A stretch of 15,708 nucleotides of DNA. Origin: Candidatus Poseidoniaceae archaeon. Its GTDB lineage: Archaea > Thermoplasmatota > Poseidoniia > Poseidoniales > Poseidoniaceae. Positions 8,501-15,708 of the stretch are shown here, in pieces. The notes below the pieces were generated by a model. The model saw only the letters and a list, made by a program, of their open reading frames with translations. It was not told where the DNA came from and did no database searches. Numbering within the stretch: position 1 is the stretch's first letter; each line of letters opens with the position of its first letter. The DNA is taken from assembly GCA_013330015.1 (NCBI GenBank), contig DUJC01000115.1, forward strand, positions 1-15,708, read 5' to 3'. A program made the translations under genes and the position numbers.

Positions 8501-11500
8501 ATGCTGTATGTCACGTCATGAACGTTCATGCTTGGGTTGAATGGGATTTGCCCGAAATCAACATCGACAAGCAAGCGGTACTCGTCTTGTGCAGCATTGA
8601 CACCGATTACATTGCCATTTCCATCGAGATTGGTATCGCTCAAGCCACTGAAGATGGACACGTCTTGGACATTGGTATGCGCAAGTTCTTCAATTTCATT
8701 ACCAGTTTGGAATTGATATAACCAGATGTGGCCGTTGTCGTACGTCGTTTGAGGATCACCCATTCCGACAACCCAACGAGGTGAAGATGGACCTGGAATC
8801 GAACCATTTACCGCTTGAACCCACCACTCGAAAGTAGAACCTGAATCGACATCGTTCGCAAATGTGAAACTTGTACCGGTGATTTGGCTGGATGTTGCTG
8901 ACTTGAACGTGAATTGTCCCGTTTCGTTTCGTATTGTAACGATATAGCCTGTCGCTCCCGGAACGGTGTTCCACGTTAGAACTGGCTTGTCCAAAGTATC
9001 GAGGAGATCGTTCGTGGTATCGTAGAGCACAGCACCATCAAGAGGCGAGAGAAGTACAGGCTGTGCAGGAGGTACAACACCAGCAACATTGTCGACATAG
9101 TCGATCCGTAGTGTTGGGCGCAAGGACTCCGTTGCGTATTCACCAGAGGCAAACGTGTGGAGGCTGCTTCCCGAACCTACGGCCTTGAGTTGGATGGTCA
9201 TTGTGAGATTACCATTTGCAATGTTCGATTGTGCAAGCGAGGTGATGTCCCATTCAAGCCATCCAGATGGAGGCGTAACAGAAAGTGTCGAACGTGTGAT
9301 TTCAGTAGCACTGCATGCAGGTGGTTGGAGTGCCGTGACACTCGATTCTGTAAAGGTCGAACAAGCGTGAGCACTCACGGTCAGCGGAGAGACACCAGCG
9401 ACTTGGGTTCGATGCAATCGGAGCATGGTCGAAGTCGGTGTCATTGCACTTGGCCATGGCATCTGCGAGAGATCGAATTCGATGAAAATCTCATGGTCGC
9501 CGGATGAACTCGCACCTAGGTTGAGCGTTGTACTACCGCCGTAGTTTGTGTTCAATGCAGAAGAAACGGTGTGCGTATCTGGAGCAGCCGGGAGCAATCC
9601 CGTATCGGTGAAGATTGAACCACTCGAGAGATTCACCGTGTGATTACCCGCACCATCGTCATAGCCTTGGTCGTCTGGAACTCGGTATGTGTTGACTTGC
9701 GACCACTCGCCGTGTCGGTAAAATTCCTCTTGGACGATTTCTTGGAAGGAAAATACACGCCAGTAAATCCAGTTATCTATTGATGTAAGATTCGCAATGG
9801 TGAATGTAGAATTCGTTGGATCCCAGGTAATATTTCCATCGGTGAATCCATCAGATGTGGTTACAGTTCCGCAGTTGAGGTCGTAAATCATCCGGGCATC
9901 TGAAGCGGAGCAGATGTAGAACCCAGTTTCATTGTTTGATGGTGGGGTCCATGACAGGTTTACGTGGTCGGCGCCAGATGGTCTTGGGGAAGAGTAGTTC
10001 CAAACAGTTGTTGCATCAACTGGCAACAGTCCCGTTGGGCTTGAGTCGACGTATGCATTGGTCATCCGGTACGTGATGTTCAGAGAAGGACGTAGCGCTG
10101 CACTCGCTTCATTGCTTGAATAGAAGTCCATTCGGCCGTCAACATTGCTGTAATTTTCCTCGGCTTGGATAAGGAAATCGAGCGTTGTCATACCGTTCGC
10201 AACTGCGCGTTGAAGCATCATTGTGATATCTCCGCGATGCGTTGCGTTCGATGAGTCAACCAAGCTGGCTCCGCCCTGTGGGATATTCGTATCGGATGAA
10301 TGGTATGCTCCAGGAGAATTCCACTGCGTTGAATTGGTGGCATTGTTCCAGTTCGCATCACCATCAAAGGCGGTGTTGAGTACAGATCCACTCCACCACA
10401 CTTCGCCATAACTGGTCGACTTCGTATTCAACGTGAAGAAGGCACTCATGATTTCGTAGGTTCCATTGATTGGTAACTTTGTCAAATCAACCGACACAAT
10501 GGTGGATGAGCGTTGCGATGATCCAGAACTGTATGAGGAACGACCAACGCTAATGGTTCCTGAGTTGTAGAGGTTGGCATTTGGTGCTGCTGAATCCAGT
10601 GTTGTATCTGTTACGAATCCTGACGGTTCGTTCATCTCTGGCAAGAATCCACCTTCGGAGACGTTGATGTAACCCCATGTACTGTTGATTTCGTTTCCAA
10701 TGTCGTGTGGAATATGGAAGACAGAACTGGTCGAACGCGGCCCAAGCATCTCATCGTTGACGGGTTGAACGAACCATCGAATGCTTTGGTTTGTTGCCAG
10801 ATTACTCGATGGTTGGAATGAGAGGTTCTGCACGTCAAACATGGTCGTGTCAATTCGTGAATCGTAGATTGAGAAACCTTCCATAATATCTGTTGGATCG
10901 TTCTGAATGAACACCTTCCAATCGTCGATGTTGGCGGCATTGGAGTGTGTCCATGTCATCACAGGACGGGTTGAAGGTTCAGGAACGTGGCTGCTCAAAT
11001 TCCAAGCAATATCGCCATCCATTGGAACTGCATTACTTGCGGCAACCGTTGGAATCGATGCAGTCCCATCGGTCCAAGTGAGATTAAGCCAGGGTCGCTG
11101 ATTGGTTGCTCCTTCCGTACTCGTGAAAGTAATCAAACCATTAGATGCATCACTGGTCATCAGGGCGATGGAGAGATAGGAGTCACCGTTGGCAAGCGCT
11201 GCTTGCACAAGTTCGGTTACGTCCCAATCCATCCAGTTCGCTGGTACAGATGCACTGAGGTCACTCAATGAACCGACGTCGGATCCAATACCTCGAGCAC
11301 CATCGACAGACCAATTGTTGGTGCCGTCATAGGTCGAATTGTTGAGTGCAGTGGTCCATGTTTGTAGGACAGGACGAACGGCTACCTGAACGTTGGTATC
11401 TGAACCCAATTGGGCCCACATGGTCAATTCAGCGTTGGTCACACGAGCATTGCTTGGTGATGGCAGCTGATTCAAAGGAATCTTGAGAAGAGCAGAAGCA

Positions 11501-14500
11501 TGGTGTCCGCTACTCAACTCACCGACCTTCAATGATGTTGACGCCGAGTGGTTTTGTTGGCCTTCGATACCATCTTCTGCAAGCCACGTATCGATGAAGT
11601 GTGGAAGTTGCAGTTCAGGCATGGCTTCATGGTGGCGAATTTCAACAGCAGCACTTGTCGCGGAGAGGTTCCAAGTGACCAATGAAGGGAGATTGAAGTG
11701 GAAGGTTTCCGACCAATTTCCAAGTTGGTTGGTCGAAGAAACGGCACGAACGCGCCAGTACCACGTCTTCCCATCATCGAGATCGGACGTTGGTGTGAAC
11801 GAATTGTTGGTCAAATCAAAGCCTGAATTTGACCATGACGTTTCAATGCTCATGTCATTGCTATCAAAGGTGTTGACAGTATCCATTTGAACAGCATAAC
11901 CACTGACTCCCACGCCGGAAGAGTGTGTCCAATTCATGAGAGGTCGGTACACTGGTTCTGGATTGATTCCATCGGCAACGCTCCAACTTCCATTCAATGG
12001 AAGAACTGGAACAGGCTCACTTGGAACGGCATCTGAGCCAGGCACGTAAACAAACGAAAGCTCTGGGCGCTTGGCATCAACAGCGGCTCCAGTATGGAAC
12101 AGAACGTCACGAATTTGACCGCTGCCTGCTCCAATGATTCCGAGGATAAAATCCGCAGAGTGGTTGTTTCGCATTGCATTTTGAACGGCTAACGTGACGT
12201 TCCAATTTGCAGAAGAACTCGATGTGTAACCAGCACCTATGCTGACCGAATCGAGAAGCGAAGAACGTTCGCTTCCCTTTGCACCGACCGAATTCCATGT
12301 GTTCGTTCCGTCGTAGGTTGCCCACGTAGCACCGTTTTCAGTCCATCCATGTTGTGTGTTTTCCCATGCTCCGACAACAGGTGTTCCGAATGGGAAATCA
12401 CTCAGGTACAATTCAAGGTTTGCAGATTCAACTGCGTAACCAGATGGTAAGAAGGTTGAGGAAAGATCGCACCCAAACAGAACCGTTGTTTCCGAAGGAA
12501 TCGTGTTGTACGAAACTTGCAATTCAGACTCAGAACCGTAGTTTGAACTCGGCATACCTGAATCGATGTAGGCGTCAGCACACGCTGGGTGAAGACCGTC
12601 GGAACTTGCGTTGCCTTGCTTCAACCTGAATTCGTACCGATCACCCCCAAGCCATGTTGAGTTCATGGCACTGATGAGGAATGAAGAGTACGACCACTCT
12701 CCGTGACGGTTGTCAGAATCAACGTGCAGCATACGCCAGTTGTACATATGCCCTGCTTCGAGACTGTCAAGACCGGTGAAACTTATCTCGCCATCGCTTG
12801 GTGCAAAGTCTGTATCGGTTCGAGTATCAATTCGTGCGACACGATCGTGGAACAATGAGTCGGTCGATAATTCGAGAATCATATCGTAGGAAGAGGAGAT
12901 TGAAGATGCCCAAGTTAGTGTAGGTGTTCTGTTGCCGGTAAAGTTGTGACCCGTTTGGTTCCACAAGGTTTCCCCGTCCCATGGCGATGTTAGAGAGGGA
13001 GCGACAGTAACAGGAGATGACCAATCGTACTTGATGTACAAATGTGGCTTATCATCTTCGTTGACTGCGTCAGAGGAATGGAAGGTGACGGAATCAACGC
13101 CACTGTTAGCATACGCACCGTTTTGTGAGCGGGCAGTCATGGCAAAATCAAGACTTGAGGTTGGCATTCCGTCGTCAAGGTATTGTTGAAGCATGCTTGT
13201 CATATCAAAGACGAAGTCGTCGCTTGTTTGTGACCCAATCACGCCTGAGTCGGTGACATAGTCGAGGTACTCCCGACCTCCTTCATCCCAAAGTTGACCA
13301 TTGGTAGGTCGACGCCATGTGACTTCATTCTCAGACCAAATGTCAACCGAATCCACTTCATGTAGTGCTAGACTTGCAGAACCACTCGAAGTCGATCGTG
13401 TCACATTCAGCGAGGCTTCAACAATCGTCGCATTAGGGTGTAAACCTAAATGATCGAAGTTAATCCTGAAGTGAGATATCGTCTCACGTGTTGTCGTAAC
13501 TTGCGTTACGAACGTCGAATCTGAACCAAAGTTGACATTCTTATTATTCTCGTCAACGTAGGTATCCTCGATGAATATGAAGTCATCTGAAAGATCGTTG
13601 ACATCGACCGCGATGGACGCAGTACCGTCATTGTTTGCCGTTATGTCGTGCGCAGGCAAGAAGAAGTATCCACTCGTCCACGAGCCAAGGGTACCTGTTT
13701 GATCCATCGCTCGCATTCTGTAGTGCATCTCAGTGCCGTTTTCGAATGCATCCGTGGAGGGAATATTGAGAGCACCAGTGGCTCCGGATATCGTGAAGAT
13801 CGGCGCATGAATATCGGTATTATACAACCAATTGTAATTGTCCTGATCGCTCTTGAAGCCATCATCCATCGAGATTTGGACCTCTGCGAGTATTCCAGAA
13901 TAGGAATCCCAGGTCATACTCGGATTCAAATCAGCAGCGAGGTAGAAATCGTTGGACATGAGAGGAGCGCCATCGTCGACAAAGTTTGGTGTGATGGTTC
14001 CACCGGACCCTGCTGTCGACGTCGATGAATCCACTCGGAGGCTCGGCCGATTACCGACGCTGAGCGTTTCGTTCAGAGCACAGTCGTATTGTGAACCAAG
14101 AGCAGAAACGATGATCTCGAGCGCCGAGGCACCCGAAGCTACAGCACTTTGAGCAAGCGCTGTAACATTGAGTTGTACGTTGGATGATCCCCCTGTCGGC
14201 CCGAGAGGAGAGGTAACAATTGGTGGCTCCCAATCGGAGCGGTCCGTACCATCCTCAACACCTGGCTCACCCCACGCTAGGATTCCATCTCTTGAGTTCC
14301 AAGTTGCATTTTCATCCCAGGTCAGGCTGGTTGAAGCGGGGTAAACCGCTAAGCCTATGGATGCCGCATTGTTCGAACAAACGAGATCTAATCGAGCAGA
14401 ATGGATGGTATCAGTCGAAGCAAAGTTGAGAGGGAATGAGAGGAGAAGCCGGGCGTCGCTCGTTCCAGATACACCGAGCAGACCCGTATCAGCGCCAGCA

Positions 14501-14700
14501 TAATCGCTGTTTGGATTATCGGAATCGATGTAGGTATCCAGTGTTGGACTTATGGTTGAAATGACATGTTGAACGGCTGGTTCCTCTTTCAAAACTTCTG
14601 GCGCAGGAAAGGCGGTTGGAACAAAGACGTCGGCAAGAAGGAACATCAAGATAAGAGTCACTGCTGTGGAGACATTTCGATTTGCGGTACGGTTTCTCAT
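5527..14700 (-). CDS. Giant membrane-anchored surface protein: 7 DNRLRE-type modules with FN3-like spacers, 8 Ig-like modules, TM helix, charged tail
   Basis: The 3057-residue product starts with a signal peptide (core AVTLILMFLLADVFV). Seven DNRLRE-type modules (disaggregatase-related/CBM96-like) follow at about 55-227, 377-560, 707-887, 1032-1210, 1361-1545, 1706-1870 and 2009-2192. Each opens with a 'DTYID'-like strand, has a central 'W.E...TW' strand, and closes with 'RPxLxxxY'. Between them are six FN3-like modules with 'PxxTW...W.V......G.WS' patterns. Residues about 2193-2925 hold about eight Ig-like modules, and about 2933-2955 a membrane helix. The cytoplasmic tail of about 100 residues contains Asp/Glu tracts, three GPSGP repeats and a Trp-rich end. 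Members of the DNRLRE group are known on archaeal and bacterial surface proteins and some bind polysaccharide, so adhesion or polysaccharide capture is the inferred role. There are no catalytic motifs. The start at 14700 fits the signal peptide. This is the first gene of a three-gene operon. Confidence 0.88.
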   Translation of the reverse strand: MRNRTANRNVSTAVTLILMFLLADVFVPTAFPAPEVLKEEPAVQHVISTISPTLDTYIDSDNPNSDYAGADTGLLGVSGTSDARLLLSFPLNFASTDTIHSARLDLVCSNNAASIGLAVYPASTSLTWDENATWNSRDGILAWGEPGVEDGTDRSDWEPPIVTSPLGPTGGSSNVQLNVTALAQSAVASGASALEIIVSALGSQYDCALNETLSVGNRPSLRVDSSTSTAGSGGTITPNFVDDGAPLMSNDFYLAADLNPSMTWDSYSGILAEVQISMDDGFKSDQDNYNWLYNTDIHAPIFTISGATGALNIPSTDAFENGTEMHYRMRAMDQTGTLGSWTSGYFFLPAHDITANNDGTASIAVDVNDLSDDFIFIEDTYVDENNKNVNFGSDSTFVTQVTTTRETISHFRINFDHLGLHPNATIVEASLNVTRSTSSGSASLALHEVDSVDIWSENEVTWRRPTNGQLWDEGGREYLDYVTDSGVIGSQTSDDFVFDMTSMLQQYLDDGMPTSSLDFAMTARSQNGAYANSGVDSVTFHSSDAVNEDDKPHLYIKYDWSSPVTVAPSLTSPWDGETLWNQTGHNFTGNRTPTLTWASSISSSYDMILELSTDSLFHDRVARIDTRTDTDFAPSDGEISFTGLDSLEAGHMYNWRMLHVDSDNRHGEWSYSSFLISAMNSTWLGGDRYEFRLKQGNASSDGLHPACADAYIDSGMPSSNYGSESELQVSYNTIPSETTVLFGCDLSSTFLPSGYAVESANLELYLSDFPFGTPVVGAWENTQHGWTENGATWATYDGTNTWNSVGAKGSERSSLLDSVSIGAGYTSSSSANWNVTLAVQNAMRNNHSADFILGIIGAGSGQIRDVLFHTGAAVDAKRPELSFVYVPGSDAVPSEPVPVLPLNGSWSVADGINPEPVYRPLMNWTHSSGVGVSGYAVQMDTVNTFDSNDMSIETSWSNSGFDLTNNSFTPTSDLDDGKTWYWRVRAVSSTNQLGNWSETFHFNLPSLVTWNLSATSAAVEIRHHEAMPELQLPHFIDTWLAEDGIEGQQNHSASTSLKVGELSSGHHASALLKIPLNQLPSPSNARVTNAELTMWAQLGSDTNVQVAVRPVLQTWTTALNNSTYDGTNNWSVDGARGIGSDVGSLSDLSASVPANWMDWDVTELVQAALANGDSYLSIALMTSDASNGLITFTSTEGATNQRPWLNLTWTDGTASIPTVAASNAVPMDGDIAWNLSSHVPEPSTRPVMTWTHSNAANIDDWKVFIQNDPTDIMEGFSIYDSRIDTTMFDVQNLSFQPSSNLATNQSIRWFVQPVNDEMLGPRSTSSVFHIPHDIGNEINSTWGYINVSEGGFLPEMNEPSGFVTDTTLDSAAPNANLYNSGTISVGRSSYSSGSSQRSSTIVSVDLTKLPINGTYEIMSAFFTLNTKSTSYGEVWWSGSVLNTAFDGDANWNNATNSTQWNSPGAYHSSDTNIPQGGASLVDSSNATHRGDITMMLQRAVANGMTTLDFLIQAEENYSNVDGRMDFYSSNEASAALRPSLNITYRMTNAYVDSSPTGLLPVDATTVWNYSSPRPSGADHVNLSWTPPSNNETGFYICSASDARMIYDLNCGTVTTSDGFTDGNITWDPTNSTFTIANLTSIDNWIYWRVFSFQEIVQEEFYRHGEWSQVNTYRVPDDQGYDDGAGNHTVNLSSGSIFTDTGLLPAAPDTHTVSSALNTNYGGSTTLNLGASSSGDHEIFIEFDLSQMPWPSAMTPTSTMLRLHRTQVAGVSPLTVSAHACSTFTESSVTALQPPACSATEITRSTLSVTPPSGWLEWDITSLAQSNIANGNLTMTIQLKAVGSGSSLHTFASGEYATESLRPTLRIDYVDNVAGVVPPAQPVLLSPLDGAVLYDTTNDLLDTLDKPVLTWNTVPGATGYIVTIRNETGQFTFKSATSSQITGTSFTFANDVDSGSTFEWWVQAVNGSIPGPSSPRWVVGMGDPQTTYDNGHIWLYQFQTGNEIEELAHTNVQDVSIFSGLSDTNLDGNGNVIGVNAAQDEYRLLVDVDFGQIPFNPSMNVHDVTYSMYLEDLNFGGGATGMTLSVHRVLTTGWSETTATWNGTGSASWGAQGMLAGVDYDATPLDSVFISNSQTTDTWILFNLGHRMLYIDGTHSWVIVGTPTQGWMELDFSDNSDETLSNRPSLVMNYTDIDSIIISPTATSTDADSTVQFSASAFDYNSLAASVPVVWSTSSGSIDSTGLFTPSSVGTHTVTACFGVVCEDETVTVTPGAPIELIVTPLTATITADETLELTADVVDQHGNAVPGQSITFTPSNGSMGGTFGDIFQPYAVGGQTVTVTWQTTSVVVNILVELGAPTTLELTGCAGVVPAGTECEITTTLYDQFGNVIPLTEAGALSYSVNDGFYSEATSMYFADTVGTWQLSVTSAIGLTDSITIQTGHGQMASLEIVPSAWDITADEFVFLNTTRIDIQGNRLPVALPLANWTSIDDGALNITLDHPVQWIPNGLGARIISAQYETTLASITINVSKGVMDNMVLIVDSNDANDQTFGITADETLLVKAKASDAKGNRWTIDVNWTVAHPEWSEQSVLWPDTGTPSDETEFMPVLASSTAYVVRAEYTYNGQLFSEIVNVEVSEGIIQVFTMTTTASNGDTGTVYNISADHSIDFSVALSDGDLNPLSVDVLTWLFEDTDSGTVTDITSDFVADGYQWEATTVGNYRLLAYVENADGFNYTRSVDISVYHGIAVSLEHELNTFDEDAGEKIDITITGMDSDGNTFPQDVEWVEDGSLSDRVVPRVGPGSYTYEASAAGNHVMVYSTSTTSNTFNLTISPQMIVDNIEVELSALTVEQEASIEVNVQAFDKYGNQIPVPSSTRVDSTGRGTVESTGQGTWRVTTLDSGPQTITVSAGQVSEDYEIEVTGTLGGFFAAGGTLYYIGAVLVGLIVVVVLVLLVMALRSGRDDDWDDDYDEDEEEDEPRSARGPSGPAPGPSGPAPDKGPSGPPPQEEEKEEEEEEMEDTSWMVDYRTDDDGTEWAQSEDETWYYREPGQSDWVQWQD
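5530..5652 (-). other. Trp/Tyr-rich C-terminal tail motif of the giant protein
   Basis: The last 40 or so residues begin EDTSWMVDY, contain TEWAQSEDETWYY, and finish REPGQSDWVQWQD. Aromatic residues recur every few positions in an acidic context. The order 'xTxWxVD ... WYYxxPGxSxW' parallels the tail of the downstream surface protein, although most intervening residues differ. It should lie in the cytoplasm, because it follows the single membrane helix. Confidence 0.55.
5655..5687 (-). repeat. 33-base homopurine tract encoding an acidic run
   Basis: The minus strand is uninterrupted purine (the plus strand is all C/T) and encodes the Glu/Lys run EEEKEEEEEE in the cytoplasmic tail of the giant protein. 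It is built of GAA/GAG codons with a recurring AGGAAG hexamer. The tract is low-complexity and may be prone to length variation. Confidence 0.8.
5689..5757 (-). repeat. Three imperfect 21-base coding repeats (GPSGP[AP]P)
   Basis: Units lie at 5737-5757, 5716-5736 and 5689-5709. The first two are directly adjacent; the third is separated by six bases encoding Asp-Lys. Each encodes GPSGPAP or GPSGPPP. The units differ at several positions, mostly third codon positions, so protein selection on the motif is likely. They form a Pro/Gly hinge between two acidic blocks of the tail. Confidence 0.75.
5926..8124 (-). repeat. Array of about eight Ig-like modules (giant protein)
   Basis: From residue about 2193 to 2925 the giant protein changes to Ig-like modules of 80-110 residues. 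They show 'ITADETLxLxAxxxDxxGN' patterns, central Trp strands and closing 'VxxG' linkers. The style and approximate count match the array in the neighbouring 864-residue protein. Boundaries were set by eye. Confidence 0.62.
8125..14538 (-). repeat. Seven-unit super-repeat of DNRLRE plus FN3-like modules, about 325 residues per unit
   Basis: DNRLRE module starts fall at about residues 55, 377, 707, 1032, 1361, 1706 and 2009, giving spacings of about 322, 330, 325, 329, 345 and 303. Each unit is a DNRLRE module of about 175 residues, an FN3-like module ending in 'LP' or 'IP', and a linking strand. The last unit passes straight into the Ig-like array. Sequence identity between units is low at both protein and DNA level, so this is an old duplication series and not a recent tandem expansion. 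Confidence 0.7.
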
Positions 14701-14830
14701 GGCGCTCGTTCGACCTAAGATGTGGAAGGTTATGACTGATTCGGCGGCCGCCCCCCTTTAGGGGGGCGAGATTTAGGCTTGAGAAAATTCAATCCGAATG
14801 TTGAAAGATGCTCGCCATTCTCTTGGGTTT
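14701..14830. promoter_or_regulatory. Divergent promoter region
   Basis: These 130 bases separate two genes transcribed away from each other, so promoters for both must lie here or in the adjoining starts. No strong archaeal TATA box is evident. Weak candidates are ATTTAGG at 14771-14777 and GAAAATTC at 14783-14790 for the plus-strand gene, and TCATAACC (minus strand, 14735-14728) for the giant gene. No convincing ribosome site precedes either start, so leaderless transcripts are possible. A GC-rich hairpin occupies the middle. Confidence 0.5.
14749..14768. repeat. Perfect 8-bp GC inverted repeat with TTTA loop
   Basis: CGCCCCCC and GGGGGGCG are exact inverted copies around the four-base loop TTTA. 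The left arm overlaps a 10-base palindrome, GGCGGCCGCC, at 14743-14752. It is the most GC-rich spot I see in the window and lies between two divergent starts. It could be a protein-binding operator, an RNA hairpin in a 5' leader, or a boundary element. A T-run after the stem is absent on both strands, so it does not look like an archaeal oligo-T terminator. Confidence 0.6.
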
Positions 14831-15708
14831 ATGAGCGAACTTTGGGTCGAGCGACATCGCCCACAGAGTGTTGATGAAATCCGAGGACAAGCCTCTGTCG
14901 TCAGTCGCCTATCTGTTTATGCAGAGCACAAGGAATTTCCACACTTGCTGTTTGCAGGGCCGCCTGGAACCGGAAAAACGACGGCTGCGATGGCTCTGAC
15001 CAAGGACGTGTTTGGCGAGCATTATCGTGACAATTTGCTCGAGATGAACGCATCGGATGAACGAGGGCTGGACAAGATTCGTTCCAAAGTCAAGCAATTT
15101 GCTCGAACACAGCCGTATGGCGATGCCAAATTCAAGATTATTTTCCTCGATGAGTCCGATGCCTTGACAAATGATGCCCAAGGCGCTCTGCGTCGAATCA
15201 TGGAACAATACGCTGAGACGTGTCGGTTCATCCTCTCGTGTAATTATTCATCAAAAGTCATCGAGCCGATTCAGTCTCGTTGTGCAGTGTTTCGATTTCG
15301 GCCACTAGCCGATTCTGAGGTTCTCGACCAAGTCAAACACGTCGCAAGCGAGGAGAACGTGGCACTGGAAGACGATGCAGCAGAAGCCCTAGCGAAAATT
15401 GCACAAGGCGATTTGCGAAGAGCCATCACTGCTTTGCAAGTGTCTGCTGCGATTAGCGAGACCATCACTCGTTCCATCGTATACGAAACATCAGCTACTG
15501 CGCCGCCAGAGGCGCTTCATCAATACATCATGGCGTGCAAAGACGATGGATTCCACGTTGCTCGCCGACGTCTTCAGGAACTCTTGAATAAATACGGGCT
15601 AGCAGGAACAGATTTTGTCGGCCAACTTCACAGAGAGTTGTACAATGTCGATTTCATTTCAGAAATGGACAAACTAGATCTCACTGAAATTATGGCCGAG
15701 GTTGATTA
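14831..15708 (+). CDS. rfcS: Replication factor C small subunit (clamp loader), partial
   Basis: The frame is open from ATG 14831 to the window end, giving 292 residues of an expected 320-330, so only the C-terminal end is missing. It is the AAA+ small subunit of the archaeal clamp loader, which uses ATP to load the PCNA sliding clamp onto primed DNA. Visible motifs are the N-terminal WVERHRP, Walker A GPPGTGKTT at 43-51, the Walker B box LDESD ending at 110 (commonly LDEAD), the following ALTNDAQGALRR, sensor 1 region SCNYSSKVIEPIQSRCA at 136-152 with the SRC arginine-finger motif, and GDLRRAI (sensor 2 region). The start at 14831 fits the family's usual 'MSExWVExxRP' beginning. An in-frame ATG at 14798 would add 11 residues unlike the family. 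No intein interrupts the visible part. Confidence 0.95.
   Translation, partial: MSELWVERHRPQSVDEIRGQASVVSRLSVYAEHKEFPHLLFAGPPGTGKTTAAMALTKDVFGEHYRDNLLEMNASDERGLDKIRSKVKQFARTQPYGDAKFKIIFLDESDALTNDAQGALRRIMEQYAETCRFILSCNYSSKVIEPIQSRCAVFRFRPLADSEVLDQVKHVASEENVALEDDAAEALAKIAQGDLRRAITALQVSAAISETITRSIVYETSATAPPEALHQYIMACKDDGFHVARRRLQELLNKYGLAGTDFVGQLHRELYNVDFISEMDKLDLTEIMAEVD

Noticed and set aside
8125..14538. Regular spacing in the giant gene as a DNA-level tandem repeat or CRISPR-like array
   Set aside because: The regularity is only visible in protein motifs; the nucleotide units are hundreds of bases long and strongly diverged, with no short identical repeats.
14749..14768. Hairpin as a transcription terminator
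   Set aside because: No gene ends nearby (both neighbours start here), and no T-run follows the stem on either strand.
14798..14830. ATG at 14798 as the rfcS start
   Set aside because: The 11 added residues do not match the family, whose members begin close to the WVExxRP motif. It remains possible if the transcript is leaderless from a TATA-like ATTTAGG at 14771.

Overview
The window looks like a chromosomal segment from an archaeon, most likely a planktonic marine euryarchaeon of the Poseidoniales (Marine Group II) type. The evidence is an archaeal-type replication factor C small subunit, an archaeal-style family 1 glycosidase, very large secreted beta-sandwich proteins rich in N-glycosylation sequons, base composition near 50% GC, and short or overlapping gene junctions. 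The lineage is an inference; no rRNA or tRNA gene is present. I saw no mobile element or CRISPR array.

Layout. (1) Positions 1-965, plus strand: the last 44 codons of an endonuclease/exonuclease/phosphatase-fold protein, overlapping by ATGA a short galactokinase-type GHMP kinase. (2) Positions 933-14700, minus strand: a three-gene operon read from right to left. Its first gene encodes a 3057-residue surface protein with seven DNRLRE-type modules alternating with FN3-like modules, then about eight Ig-like modules, one membrane helix and a charged tail. Next, 8 bases on, is an 864-residue protein built on the same plan without the DNRLRE array. Last, joined by another ATGA overlap, is a cytosolic family 1 glycoside hydrolase fused in frame to a sugar-1-phosphate nucleotidyltransferase. 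Its 3' end overlaps the kinase gene tail to tail by 33 bases. (3) Positions 14701-14830: a divergent promoter region with a perfect GC-rich hairpin. (4) Positions 14831-15708, plus strand: the replication factor C small subunit, cut by the window end.

A plausible joint role is surface binding of polysaccharide or cells by the two membrane-anchored proteins, with intracellular processing of imported glycosides. The hydrolase would release free sugar, the kinase would make sugar-1-phosphate, and the fused nucleotidyltransferase would make an NDP-sugar for catabolism or for glycosylating the surface proteins. This is an inference from domain identity and gene order. The most unusual points are the shared Ig-stalk/helix/tail plan of the two surface proteins, their related tryptophan-rich C-terminal cytoplasmic tails, the roughly 325-residue super-repeat, and the hydrolase-nucleotidyltransferase fusion.
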